32,944 nucleotides of DNA from Shewanella gelidimarina (GTDB lineage: Bacteria; Pseudomonadota; Gammaproteobacteria; Enterobacterales; Shewanellaceae): assembly GCF_023283945.1 (NCBI RefSeq), contig NZ_JAKIKW010000034.1, forward strand, positions 1-32,944, read 5' to 3'. A model generated the notes under the pieces. That model ran no database searches. It saw nothing but the letters and a program-made list of their open reading frames with translations, and was not told where the DNA came from. Position 1 is the stretch's first letter; each line of letters starts with the position of its first letter. Below, piece by piece: positions 8,700-16,917 of this stretch. Position numbers and translations under genes: made by a program.

Positions 8700-8799
8700 G
8701 TGCTTGTGTCCTGTCAATGTGTCCATTTATTCAAGTTCACTGATCTATGTCGTGATACTCGTAGGCTTGTTATTTTGTTGGTGTTATCAAGTGCTTTTT

Positions 8800-9198
8800 T
8801 TACTGACTATTGTTCACTAGTGCATCACGGCATTGCTGTTCTGCCGAGTTGAGCTCCATCAATACCACTTTTATATCGTCCATTTGCTGCTGTAGGGCAA
8901 CTTTTTTGTCTTCCACTAATTCGAGCATGGTATGCAGCTGTGTGCTGCTATTTTTGTCTGCATCGTATAGTTCGAATAAGCGTCTTGTTTCTGCTAAAGA
9001 GAAACCTAAACGCTTACCTCGTAAAATGAGTTTGAGTCTGACCCGTTCGGTCAAATTGTAGATCCGGGTTTGACCACGACGTTTAGGTTTTAGAAGACCT
9101 TGATCTTCGTAAAAACGAATACTACGAGTAGTGATATCAAACTCTTTTGATAGGTCACTAATTGAGTACGTCGTTTGGGGTAACTGTTTTTCAGTCAT
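8800..9198 (-). CDS. liuR: MerR-family transcriptional regulator of the leucine/isovalerate operon
   Basis: About 132 aa. The N-terminal winged helix-turn-helix of the MerR family runs from YSISDLSKEFDITTRSIRFYEDQGLL through the RRGQTRIYNLTERVRLKLI wing region (residues about 11-60). A C-terminal coiled-coil dimerisation helix follows (about 80-130). There is no metal-binding cysteine pattern; C126 is the only cysteine. As first gene of the liu operon it matches LiuR, which controls branched-chain amino acid catabolism in gammaproteobacteria. A dyad at 9241-9260, 42 bases upstream of the start, is the likely autoregulatory operator. The start is uncertain: in-frame ATG at 9210 or GTG at 9231 would add 4 or 11 residues; none has a strong ribosome-binding site. 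Confidence 0.9.
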   Translation of the reverse strand: MTEKQLPQTTYSISDLSKEFDITTRSIRFYEDQGLLKPKRRGQTRIYNLTERVRLKLILRGKRLGFSLAETRRLFELYDADKNSSTQLHTMLELVEDKKVALQQQMDDIKVVLMELNSAEQQCRDALVNNSQ

Positions 9199-9240
9199 TA
9201 ATAACACCATATTTATTAACTTTTCTTGCACGATATAGGA

Positions 9241-9260
9241 AGTTTACGTAAAGGTAAAGT
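9241..9260. promoter_or_regulatory. Predicted LiuR operator 1 (liuR side)
   Basis: The dyad AGTTTAC-N6-GTAAAGT has near-perfect two-fold symmetry and the 20-bp span expected for a MerR-family operator. It sits just upstream of liuR on the minus strand. It closely matches the second dyad at 9524-9543. Clear -35/-10 hexamers around it were not identified. Confidence 0.65.
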
Positions 9261-9523
9261 TTGCAGCGCGGTGTAACCGCTGTTTTCATGTCAATTGTGC
9301 GTGCCATAACGGTCACATTCAATAAACATACGTTTGATTTTAATTGGGTTTGTCGCTTATTAAATTCTTGTTTAACATGGCGTTAACTGTTTTTTCCTTT
9401 GCTTCGAATTGCTGTGAATGACGATTTTACCCACTCATTCTAAGGTCTAATGGGGATTTTATGAGCGGCGGAGCATAATGTTTCAAAGGCAATAAAAGGA
9501 CAAGGCTCATCGCGATGTGACAA

Positions 9524-9543
9524 AGTTTACGCGGCGGTGAAGT
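9524..9543. promoter_or_regulatory. Predicted LiuR operator 2 (acyl-CoA synthetase side)
   Basis: The dyad AGTTTAC-N6-GTGAAGT shares 13 of 14 half-site bases, and the same six-base spacer length, with the dyad at 9241-9260. It ends 17 bases before the synthetase start codon. A second copy in front of the divergent gene suggests that LiuR controls both sides of the intergenic region. Its closeness to the start leaves little room for a leader, so repression by blocking is as plausible as MerR-type activation. Confidence 0.6.
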
Positions 9544-9560
9544 TAACTGGAGTATGCATA

Positions 9561-11465
9561 GTGAAAGATAAAAATACACAATTACATGCAAGTTCAATCT
9601 CAAATCCACAACAGTTTTGGGGACAGGCAGCACAAGCCATTGATTGGATATCACCTTGGGATAAAGTCCTTGATGATAGCGAAGCGCCTTTTTACCATTG
9701 GTTTAAAGGCGGCAAGATGAATACTTGCTTCAATGCGGTGGATAGACACGTGATTGCTGGGCGTGGCTCTCAAATTGCTATTCAGTACGTCAGCCCTGTC
9801 ACAGAGACTGAATATGGGATTACTTATCTAGAGCTACAAGCTCAAGTCAGCCGATTAGCAGGCTATATGGATTCTATCGGCGTTAAAAAGGGCGACCGAG
9901 TGCTGATTTACATGCCGATGGTGCCTGAAACGGCCTATGCGATGCTGGCGTGTGCGCGCATTGGTGCAATTCACTCCGTGGTGTTTGGGGGCTTTGCAGC
10001 CAATGAACTGGCGACGCGGATAAACGACGCCAAACCTAAACTGATTTTGTCAGCGTCGTGTGGTATCGAGCCGTCAGGCGTTGTTGCTTATAAACCGCTA
10101 CTGGATAACGCGCTTGAGCAGGCGACTCATAAAGTAGGCCACTGCTTAATTTTAAACCGCAGCCAGTTAGAAGCTTCATTACAGCAAGGCCGAGATGTTG
10201 ACTGGCAGCGCGGCGTTGCTGCCGCGCCAAACATCGACTGCGTGGCGTTAGAGGCCACTGATCCACTCTACATCCTCTATACCTCGGGTACGACGGGGCA
10301 ACCTAAAGGTGTTGTTCGCGACAATGGCGGCCACAGTGTCGCGCTTGCTTGGTCGATGAAAAATATTTATGACATTGGCGTTGGTGATAGCTTTTGGGCG
10401 GCATCGGATGTGGGCTGGGTAGTGGGTCACTCTTATATTGTTTATGGGCCATTGCTGGTAGGCGCTACGACCTTAATGTATGAAGGCAAGCCCATTGGCA
10501 CGCCCGATCCTGGGGCATTTTGGCGCACGATTGCAAAGTACAATGTGAAAAGCTTTTTTACGGCGCCGACCGCAATAAGAGCCATTAAGCGAGATGACCC
10601 TGATGGCGAGTACCTTGAAGGTGTTGATTTAACCTGTCTGAAATATGTTTTTCTGGCCGGTGAGCGCTGCGATCCAGACACTCTGCATTGGTCAGAAGAG
10701 AAGCTTAAAAAACCGATTATCGATCATTGGTGGCAAACCGAAACGGGTTGGCCTGTTGCGGCAAACCTGATGGGATATGCGCCTGTTGAAGTAAAAGCGG
10801 GTTCACCTGCACTGGCCGTACCGGGCTATCAAATTGAAGTAGTTGATATGATGGGTGACCAAGTCGCCTCGAATGAGTCTGGGAATGTGGTGATTAAGCT
10901 GCCATTACCCCCAGGTACCTTAACCACGCTTTGGCAAAATGAGCAGCGCTATAAAGACAGTTATTTGTCGATGTATCCAGGTTATTACCTCACTGGGGAT
11001 GCGGGCTATAAAGATGAGGATGGTTATCTTTATATCATGAGTCGTATTGACGACATCATTAATGTGGCTGGACATCGTTTATCAACGGGTCGATTTGAAG
11101 AGGTGTTATGCCAGCATGAGGCGGTTGCCGAAGCTGCCGTTATTGGCGTCGCTGATGAGCTTAAAGGCCAGGTGCCGCTGGGCTTAGTGGTGCTAAAAAA
11201 AGGTGTGACCCTAAATGAAGCTGAACTGAATCAACAGTTAAGGGCGCTAGTGCGGCAAGAGATCGGCCCCGTTGCCGCCTTTAGGCTAGTCAGCGCGGTA
11301 CAAAAGTTACCTAAAACACGCTCTGGTAAAATTTTGCGAGGCACAATGCGTAATATTGCCGACAACAAGAAGTACAATGTGCCTGCCACAATTGAAGATC
11401 CAGCCACATTAGATATTGTTCGTAACACCTTGACCCGCATGGGATATGCTGACGCGCACATATAA
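9561..11465 (+). CDS. prpE: Propionyl-CoA synthetase-type AMP-forming acyl-CoA synthetase
   Basis: 634 aa ANL-superfamily ligase. The adenylation motif YTSGTTGQPKGVVRDNGGH starts at residue 240; the RDNGGH extension is characteristic of PrpE rather than Acs. Other features are the hinge/A8 region RIDDIINVAGHRLSTG and the C-terminal catalytic lysine K590 in TRSGKILRG. It activates a short acyl acid (propionate, possibly acetate or another short-chain acid) to its CoA thioester with ATP. I chose the GTG at 9561 because GGAG lies eight bases upstream; an in-frame GTG at 9537 would overlap the operator. It is divergent from liuR, shares its intergenic region, and is not in a methylcitrate operon. 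That context suggests a role with leucine-derived or other short-chain acids, but specificity is an inference. Confidence 0.88.
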   Translation: MKDKNTQLHASSISNPQQFWGQAAQAIDWISPWDKVLDDSEAPFYHWFKGGKMNTCFNAVDRHVIAGRGSQIAIQYVSPVTETEYGITYLELQAQVSRLAGYMDSIGVKKGDRVLIYMPMVPETAYAMLACARIGAIHSVVFGGFAANELATRINDAKPKLILSASCGIEPSGVVAYKPLLDNALEQATHKVGHCLILNRSQLEASLQQGRDVDWQRGVAAAPNIDCVALEATDPLYILYTSGTTGQPKGVVRDNGGHSVALAWSMKNIYDIGVGDSFWAASDVGWVVGHSYIVYGPLLVGATTLMYEGKPIGTPDPGAFWRTIAKYNVKSFFTAPTAIRAIKRDDPDGEYLEGVDLTCLKYVFLAGERCDPDTLHWSEEKLKKPIIDHWWQTETGWPVAANLMGYAPVEVKAGSPALAVPGYQIEVVDMMGDQVASNESGNVVIKLPLPPGTLTTLWQNEQRYKDSYLSMYPGYYLTGDAGYKDEDGYLYIMSRIDDIINVAGHRLSTGRFEEVLCQHEAVAEAAVIGVADELKGQVPLGLVVLKKGVTLNEAELNQQLRALVRQEIGPVAAFRLVSAVQKLPKTRSGKILRGTMRNIADNKKYNVPATIEDPATLDIVRNTLTRMGYADAHI

Positions 11466-11493
11466 GCGGATGGGCATTTAAATAGTAAACTCT

Positions 11494-11527
11494 ATGGCAA
11501 AGTCGTTAAACGGCTTTGCCATTTTTT
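11494..11527 (+). terminator. Rho-independent terminator of the acyl-CoA synthetase gene
   Basis: The stem ATGGCAAAGTCG/CGGCTTTGCCAT (one G-T pair) with a four-base TTAA loop is followed by a T6 run, starting about 28 bases after the stop codon. Confidence 0.85.
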
Positions 11528-11867
11528 ATGCTCATGCTGGTACTTATTCCCAAAACCCACTTTTGTAAACTTTCAACTTTATTATTAGAGCATTTTTGTT
11601 GTGTCATCAGCCGTAGAATGGAAGGGAACAGCATCTTATTGCGGTAATTTTTGACTCGCGAACAATATGGTGTGATTGCGGTCTGTACAAAGTTGACTGC
11701 ACCAACAGGGTAAATTTCTCATGACTAAGATTAAGGTTGCTAGTAATTTACTTACCAAAGTCTGTATAATCTACAACAAAATAAACCCTATCAAGTGAGT
11801 AAAATAGTTTGAATTTACGACTAAAATAGATAGGAAAATCCTCTGTGACCTGCGGAATAAAACTTAA
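11528..11867. other. Non-coding gap upstream of gnd, with a candidate -10
   Basis: No coding sequence is supported here. The TATAAT at 11765-11770 is a perfect -10 hexamer about 97 bases before the gnd start, but no convincing -35 lies at 16-18 bases. AGTAATTTACT just upstream is a weak imperfect dyad. I could not assign any operator or small RNA. Confidence 0.35.
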
Positions 11868-13409
11868 ATGAATAACCAAAACGAGCTTTACGATATTGGT
11901 GTGATTGGCTTAGGTGTTATGGGTAAGAACCTAGCGCTCAATATAGCGGATAACCAATACCGAGTTGCAGCATTCGACCTTGATACTGCCAAAGTACAAG
12001 ACGTTGTAGGGCAAGAAGAATTAGAACGCGTTAAATATTTAGACAATACAGTCAAGGCACGTATCGATGGCTGTAATAATCTTTCTGAAATGTTGTCTAA
12101 ATTAGAAAAACCACGGATTGTTTTACTCTCTGTTCCCGCAGGCGCTCCAGTCGACGGCGTGTGTAAATCATTAATCGAAGCGGGCATAGAGTCCGATGAT
12201 ATCGTTATCGATACAGGCAATAGTCTTTGGACTGATACGGTCGAGCGTGAAAAGCGTTACGCAGACGACTTTCTCTTTTTTAGCTGCGCCGTGTCTGGCG
12301 GTGAAGTCGGTGCACGTTTTGGCCCCTCATTAATGCCAAGCGGCAGTTTAAAGGCATGGGACCGTATCGAGCCTATTTGGCAAGCAATCGCGGCCAAAGT
12401 CGATGCTGAAACGGGTTTACCTATAGAGCGTTTTGAACCCGGGAACCCTGTTAAAGAGGGTGAACCTTGTACTACTTACATCGGTCCTGCTGGCGCCGGT
12501 CATTATGTTAAAATGGTTCATAACGGCATTGAATATGCTGATATGCAGTTGATCTGTGAAGCTTACCAGTTACTTCGAGATGGACTTGGCTTCACTCCCG
12601 CGGAAGTGGGTGAGGTGTTTGAACGCTGGAATAAAGGCGAGCTTAATAGCTATCTAATGGAAATTAGCGCCGATGTACTAAAGCAAGCTGATCCATTAAC
12701 CGGGGCACCGTTAGTGGATATGATTTTAGATAAAGCGGGCCAGAAAGGCACCGGGCTTTGGACGGCGGTCAGTAGCCTACAAATAGGCTGCCCAGCGCCA
12801 ACAATCGCAGAAGCGGTTTATGCCCGCGCGGTGAGCACTCAAAAAACACAGCGCGTTGCACTGAGTAAAATACTTGCAGGGCCGAGCAAGACACAGTTAC
12901 AAGCGGTTGATAAGCAGACCTTCATCGACCAACTTGAGAGTGCACTCTACTGCGCCAAAATATCGAGTTATGCGCAAGGTTTCCAACTGATGACGATGAT
13001 GGCAAAAGAGCAAAATTGGACGTTAGATTTTGCTGCCATCGCTAAGATTTGGCGTGCCGGTTGTATTATTCGGGCGACCTTCTTACAGTCAATCACTAAA
13101 GCCTATGAGCAAGAATCTGATCTTGAAAATTTACTGATGGCAGATGTGTTTGCTGAAGCTCTTTCGCGTAAGCAAGGCGAATGGCGCATTGCAGTATCTC
13201 ACGCGGTATTAAGTGGTATTCCAACGCCTTGTATCAGTTCTGCATTGGGTTATTACGATAGTTATCGCTGTGCGACCTTGCCGGCGAGTCTGCTTCAAGG
13301 TCAACGCGATTTTTTCGGTGCACACACCTTTGAGCGTACCGATAAACCCGTCGGTGAGAAATATCATCTTAACTGGAGCAGTGAACAGCGGACATTGATT
13401 AAGCTTTAG
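11868..13409 (+). CDS. gnd: 6-phosphogluconate dehydrogenase (decarboxylating)
   Basis: 513 aa. The N-terminal Rossmann fold carries GVIGLGVMGKNLALNIAD (11-28) for NADP binding. The family signature GAGHYVKMVHNGIEYADMQL (209-228) includes catalytic K215 and N219, and the all-helical C-terminal domain follows. It oxidises and decarboxylates 6-phosphogluconate to ribulose-5-phosphate, making NADPH in the oxidative pentose phosphate pathway. It is longer than the roughly 468-aa E. coli enzyme. The visible excess is about 18-20 extra residues at roughly 181-199, just before the EGEPCTTYIG strand, plus an extended C-terminus. It stands alone, with a terminator after it and fadE convergent. Confidence 0.96.
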   Translation: MNNQNELYDIGVIGLGVMGKNLALNIADNQYRVAAFDLDTAKVQDVVGQEELERVKYLDNTVKARIDGCNNLSEMLSKLEKPRIVLLSVPAGAPVDGVCKSLIEAGIESDDIVIDTGNSLWTDTVEREKRYADDFLFFSCAVSGGEVGARFGPSLMPSGSLKAWDRIEPIWQAIAAKVDAETGLPIERFEPGNPVKEGEPCTTYIGPAGAGHYVKMVHNGIEYADMQLICEAYQLLRDGLGFTPAEVGEVFERWNKGELNSYLMEISADVLKQADPLTGAPLVDMILDKAGQKGTGLWTAVSSLQIGCPAPTIAEAVYARAVSTQKTQRVALSKILAGPSKTQLQAVDKQTFIDQLESALYCAKISSYAQGFQLMTMMAKEQNWTLDFAAIAKIWRAGCIIRATFLQSITKAYEQESDLENLLMADVFAEALSRKQGEWRIAVSHAVLSGIPTPCISSALGYYDSYRCATLPASLLQGQRDFFGAHTFERTDKPVGEKYHLNWSSEQRTLIKL

Positions 13410-13462
13410 CTGGCTTTTTGAGTTGGTTTTAATTGTAGGTTTATCGTCGTATAAATAGAAGT

Positions 13463-13497
13463 GGCGTTTTTGCAAAAGCAAAACGCCCATTTTTTAT
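13463..13497 (+). terminator. Terminator after gnd
   Basis: The stem GGCGTTTT/AAAACGCC encloses TGCAAAAGC and is followed by a T-run (T6 after CCCA). It lies about 53 bases past the gnd stop and 25 bases from the convergent fadE stop. Confidence 0.8.
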
Positions 13498-13521
13498 TTC
13501 CTAACGAGTGGTTAGCAATTT

Positions 13522-15759
13522 TTAGTTAGCAATTTTTAGATCCGCTTTTTCTGTGATTAAGTTCATATCAAAATCAAACTCATCAACACGGATAGCACGT
13601 TCACGCTTCAGGTTATAGTCTTGCAGCTGCTTATGCTCGCTGTCATTGATCACTTTAGCTGTTAACGCAGCATCGAGTGTTAATGAGAACTTGATACCAG
13701 GCTTAAACGTACGCGCTCTAATGGCTTTTTTCACTTTAGCTAACAGAGGCAAACAATCCATTTTAGCGAGATAGGCTTGTTCATTGATGTAGTTACCGTC
13801 ACCCGCAACAGGTTTAACGAGGTGGGTTAGGTTTTTCTTAAACTCAGTATTTAACTGCGCTTGCTCAGCAAGTTCACGTACTAAGTTATCATTTATTTTT
13901 AACATCTTAGGCGAATACGTCACAGTGATTAGACGCATCAACTTACGTGTTGAAGATGATGGGAAGTTGTCCAAAAAGTCGAGTAGCGCTTTTTCGGCTT
14001 GGCATAGTGACCAGCGCGTTGCGTAATGGAAGTATGGCGCCGCTTCAGCACGTTGCTCAGCAGGTAGTTTTTGTTCGTAATAACGGATAGACGCCATTGC
14101 CGCATAAAGATAGCTCATGACATCGCCTAAACGAGCTGACAGCATCTCTGCTTGCTTTAACTTGCCACCGAGTACAAGTAGTGAAAAGTCAGCATAAACC
14201 GCGAGCTTTGACGCGAGTTTATGAACAGACTGCTCATAGGGTTTAACTTCTGCAAGTTTAGAATTTGCACCCGCGGTAAACGGTAGTAATCCTAATTTGA
14301 ATGCGCGTAGACTGTTGCTAACACTGTAGCCAACGGTTTTACGGAGAATACTGTTGAACTCTTTATCGGCATGCTTTTCGTTTGAGTGAATAGACTCAAC
14401 CATGCTTTGCAAATAAGGGTGACAACGCATGACACCTTGACCAAAAATCATTAGGTTACGAGTCAGTATGTTGGCGCCTTCAACGGTAATCGCAATGGGT
14501 TGGGCGACATAACCAGAAGCCAATGTATTTTGGGGACCATTTTGAATCGCTTTACCTGCTTGAATATCCATTGCTGAATCAAGTACGTCGCGGCCAAGTT
14601 CGGTCATATGGTACTTTGCAATTGCTGTCACAACCGACGGCTTTAGACCTAAACCTAAGCCTTCTGTGGTTAACACTCGCATTGATTCTAGTAAATAGGT
14701 CTTTCCGGCAATGTCAGCAAGCTTTTCTTGAATACCTTCAAATTTACCAATCGATAAACCAAATTGCTCACGAACTGCGGCGTACTCAGCTGATGATTTA
14801 AATGAACATTGGCCAACGGATACACCCAGAGCAGGCAGTGAAATTCCGCGACCAGCGCCTAGACATGCCACTAGCATTGCCCAACCACGACCGATATTTT
14901 TCTGACCACCAATGATGAAGTCCATTGGGATAAAGACATTCTCACCACGGGTAGTACCGTTGTAGAAACGAATACCCATTGGATCATGACGGTTACCCAG
15001 TTGCACACCTGGGTGAGACTTAGGGATCAAAGCACAGGTAATGCCAAGGTTTTCTTTGTCTCCGAGTAATCCGTTTGGATCTTCGACTTTAAAGGCGAGG
15101 CCTAACACGCTCGCGATAGGTGCCAGCGTAATATAGCGCTTGTCCCATGTGACACTTAAGCCTAGGACTTGCTCACCTTGATATTGACCCATTGTCACGG
15201 TGCCCACATCGGGGATCCCGCCAGCATCTGAACCCGCTTCTGGACTCGTGAGGGCAAAACATGGGATCTCTTGACCTTTCGCAAGGCGTGGCAACCAATA
15301 ATCTTGCTGTTGTGATGTACCGTAATGCATCAACAATTCGCCAGGACCGAGTGAATTAGGCACCATAACGGTAACAGCAACGGCGGAGCTTTTAGCGGCA
15401 ATGGTGCCAACAATTGTTGAGTTGGCGTAAGGGCTAAATTCAAGACCACCGAATGATTTTGGAATGATAAGAGAGAAAAATTTATTTTCTTTCAAAAAGT
15501 TAAGAATATTTTCTGGTAGATGTGTGCTGCGCTGAATTTCAAAGTCATCAACCATTTCTATCAAGGTCTGCACTGGGCCATCGAGAAAGGCTTGTTCATC
15601 CGCTGTTAGTTTAGCAACAGGAATGTCACGCAGAGCAGCAAAATCAGGAACACCTTGATAGATAGAACCCTCTAGCCATACATCACCAGCGTCGAGTGCT
15701 TCTTGCTCTGTGGTAGAGATGCTTGGTAGTACTTTTTTTAGTTTAGTTCTTATGCTCAT
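13522..15759 (-). CDS. fadE: Acyl-CoA dehydrogenase FadE
   Basis: 745 aa, the long bacterial FadE-type acyl-CoA dehydrogenase with a C-terminal extension beyond the ordinary 380-aa fold. The first step of beta-oxidation (acyl-CoA to trans-2-enoyl-CoA, FAD-dependent) is indicated by the core motifs FALTSPEAGSDAGGIPD, VTWDKRYITLAPIA, GRGWAMLVACLGAGRG and EGANILTRNLMIFGQG. The C-terminal roughly 250 residues match the FadE-specific helical domain. I selected the ATG at 15759 (MSIRTKLKK) with GGACGAG upstream; an in-frame start at 15792 would add 11 unlikely residues. It is single in its transcription unit, with a PsrA-like dyad upstream. Confidence 0.93.
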   Translation of the reverse strand: MSIRTKLKKVLPSISTTEQEALDAGDVWLEGSIYQGVPDFAALRDIPVAKLTADEQAFLDGPVQTLIEMVDDFEIQRSTHLPENILNFLKENKFFSLIIPKSFGGLEFSPYANSTIVGTIAAKSSAVAVTVMVPNSLGPGELLMHYGTSQQQDYWLPRLAKGQEIPCFALTSPEAGSDAGGIPDVGTVTMGQYQGEQVLGLSVTWDKRYITLAPIASVLGLAFKVEDPNGLLGDKENLGITCALIPKSHPGVQLGNRHDPMGIRFYNGTTRGENVFIPMDFIIGGQKNIGRGWAMLVACLGAGRGISLPALGVSVGQCSFKSSAEYAAVREQFGLSIGKFEGIQEKLADIAGKTYLLESMRVLTTEGLGLGLKPSVVTAIAKYHMTELGRDVLDSAMDIQAGKAIQNGPQNTLASGYVAQPIAITVEGANILTRNLMIFGQGVMRCHPYLQSMVESIHSNEKHADKEFNSILRKTVGYSVSNSLRAFKLGLLPFTAGANSKLAEVKPYEQSVHKLASKLAVYADFSLLVLGGKLKQAEMLSARLGDVMSYLYAAMASIRYYEQKLPAEQRAEAAPYFHYATRWSLCQAEKALLDFLDNFPSSSTRKLMRLITVTYSPKMLKINDNLVRELAEQAQLNTEFKKNLTHLVKPVAGDGNYINEQAYLAKMDCLPLLAKVKKAIRARTFKPGIKFSLTLDAALTAKVINDSEHKQLQDYNLKRERAIRVDEFDFDMNLITEKADLKIAN

Positions 15760-15837
15760 TATGATGCTCGTCCGACCAGAAGTATGGGGCACATTACGTC
15801 ACAAAATCAGCGATAGATCAAACTTTCAAACGATAAA

Positions 15838-15855
15838 TTTAAACACTTGTTTGGA
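15838..15855. promoter_or_regulatory. Candidate PsrA operator upstream of fadE
   Basis: TAAAC-ACTT-GTTTG is an imperfect palindrome about 80 bases upstream of the fadE start. It fits the CAAAC-N2-4-GTTTG pattern I recall for PsrA, the fatty-acid-degradation repressor of many gammaproteobacteria. A second half-site-like TTTCAAACG lies at about 15823-15832. This is a prediction from pattern only. Confidence 0.4.
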
Positions 15856-16345
15856 TTTTTATTTAAATAATAAAATTAACTATAAAAATTTCATAAGCTT
15901 ACGCGTGTACGCTGGAATTAAATTATTTTCATAGTGATATGAATTAATTGATTTAAATCAACTTTAGTCGATGATTAATGTCAGTTTTACTGGCAGGGAA
16001 GGGTATGTAAATATTGTCGACTAAGCCTGTAATGAGAGAATTTTATCAAGGGCGGTGATGAGTGTTGCCCTGAGTTTTACAACATGGAATGGGTTTAATC
16101 AGCTCAAAATCTTACCCGTCAAAGTTGATGTTGAGTCGGAAATAACAAACTGAACGAGTGCTATATCAACAACAGTGAACCGGGGATATCAAAGTGTCGA
16201 CTATGTCATTTTCTGCAGGGAAAGTAGGGCTGATAAATCACCGCGAGCTGCATCTAACGCGATAATCAGTCCGTTAGCTGCTCATTAATATCAGTCATAG
16301 TCATGGAGTATTTTTGAGGAAATGGTGGGGTCTGTGTATGACTAT
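15856..16345. other. Non-coding gap between fadE and the OsmC-family gene
   Basis: The left part is AT-rich, fitting a fadE promoter. I found no supported coding sequence, no terminator with a clean U-run for the minus-strand OsmC gene, and no RNA family that I recognise. Confidence 0.4.
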
Positions 16346-16822
16346 TCACTCGTTATTGGTACTCGCGGTATTGTCGGTCGCGATCTCTACAAGCGTTTCG
16401 CTGTTAAGGCTATTGGCAATAAAGCAATTTTCATGAGATTTTTCATGGATTTTTTCAATGACCTCGTCGCTGACTTCAGTGCCCGCAGCAAATACGATTT
16501 TGGGGTTTAGCGTCATTTTATTTACAAATAACTTCCCCTGTGCATTTTTACCTAGCTCAGCTTGAGCGTGGTCACTATAAGAGACAACGGCCAAACGTTT
16601 TAAGTGAGCAATCGTTAAAAACGTCAACATATGGCAGGAAGATAATGCCGCCAGTAGACTCTCTTCAGGATTAATAAACTGGCTATTACCACTGTACTCA
16701 GGTGCTGATGATGCATTAACTTGTTGGCCACTACCAAAGCTAATTGTATGGTCACGGCAAAATGCAGTTGGCTCGCTTACAGCAGCTTCGCTGCTCCAGT
16801 TTAAGTGTATATTAAAGCTCAT
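16346..16822 (-). CDS. OsmC/Ohr-family protein
   Basis: 158 aa, the usual size for the OsmC/Ohr superfamily. The fold signature INPEESLLAALSSCHMLTFL (about residues 51-70) carries the first redox cysteine, C64, and a second conserved cysteine lies in HENCFIAN (about 132). These two cysteines are the peroxidatic/resolving pair in thiol-dependent organic hydroperoxide reductases of this family. The general-subgroup sequence (LNPKIVF, HEKSHENCFIANS) differs from classical Ohr and OsmC, so the substrate is open. It follows the AraC-type regulator on the same strand after a 95-base gap and may be co-transcribed with it. Confidence 0.85.
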   Translation of the reverse strand: MSFNIHLNWSSEAAVSEPTAFCRDHTISFGSGQQVNASSAPEYSGNSQFINPEESLLAALSSCHMLTFLTIAHLKRLAVVSYSDHAQAELGKNAQGKLFVNKMTLNPKIVFAAGTEVSDEVIEKIHEKSHENCFIANSLNSETLVEIATDNTASTNNE

Positions 16823-16917
16823 TCTTATTACTCGCTTCTAAAAAATGAAAGTAACACCACGCCTTTGTTAGGTTATTCGGTGTTGTTGGTCGATTATTTA
16901 TTTGATGGCAAATGACT

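Noticed and set aside
9537..9560. Upstream GTG start for the acyl-CoA synthetase
   Set aside because: It overlaps the predicted operator and lacks a ribosome-binding site, while GTG 9561 has GGAG at ideal spacing.
16322..16510. 62-codon plus-strand frame opposite the OsmC-family gene
   Set aside because: Antisense to the conserved C-terminus of the OsmC-family protein, with no recognisable features.
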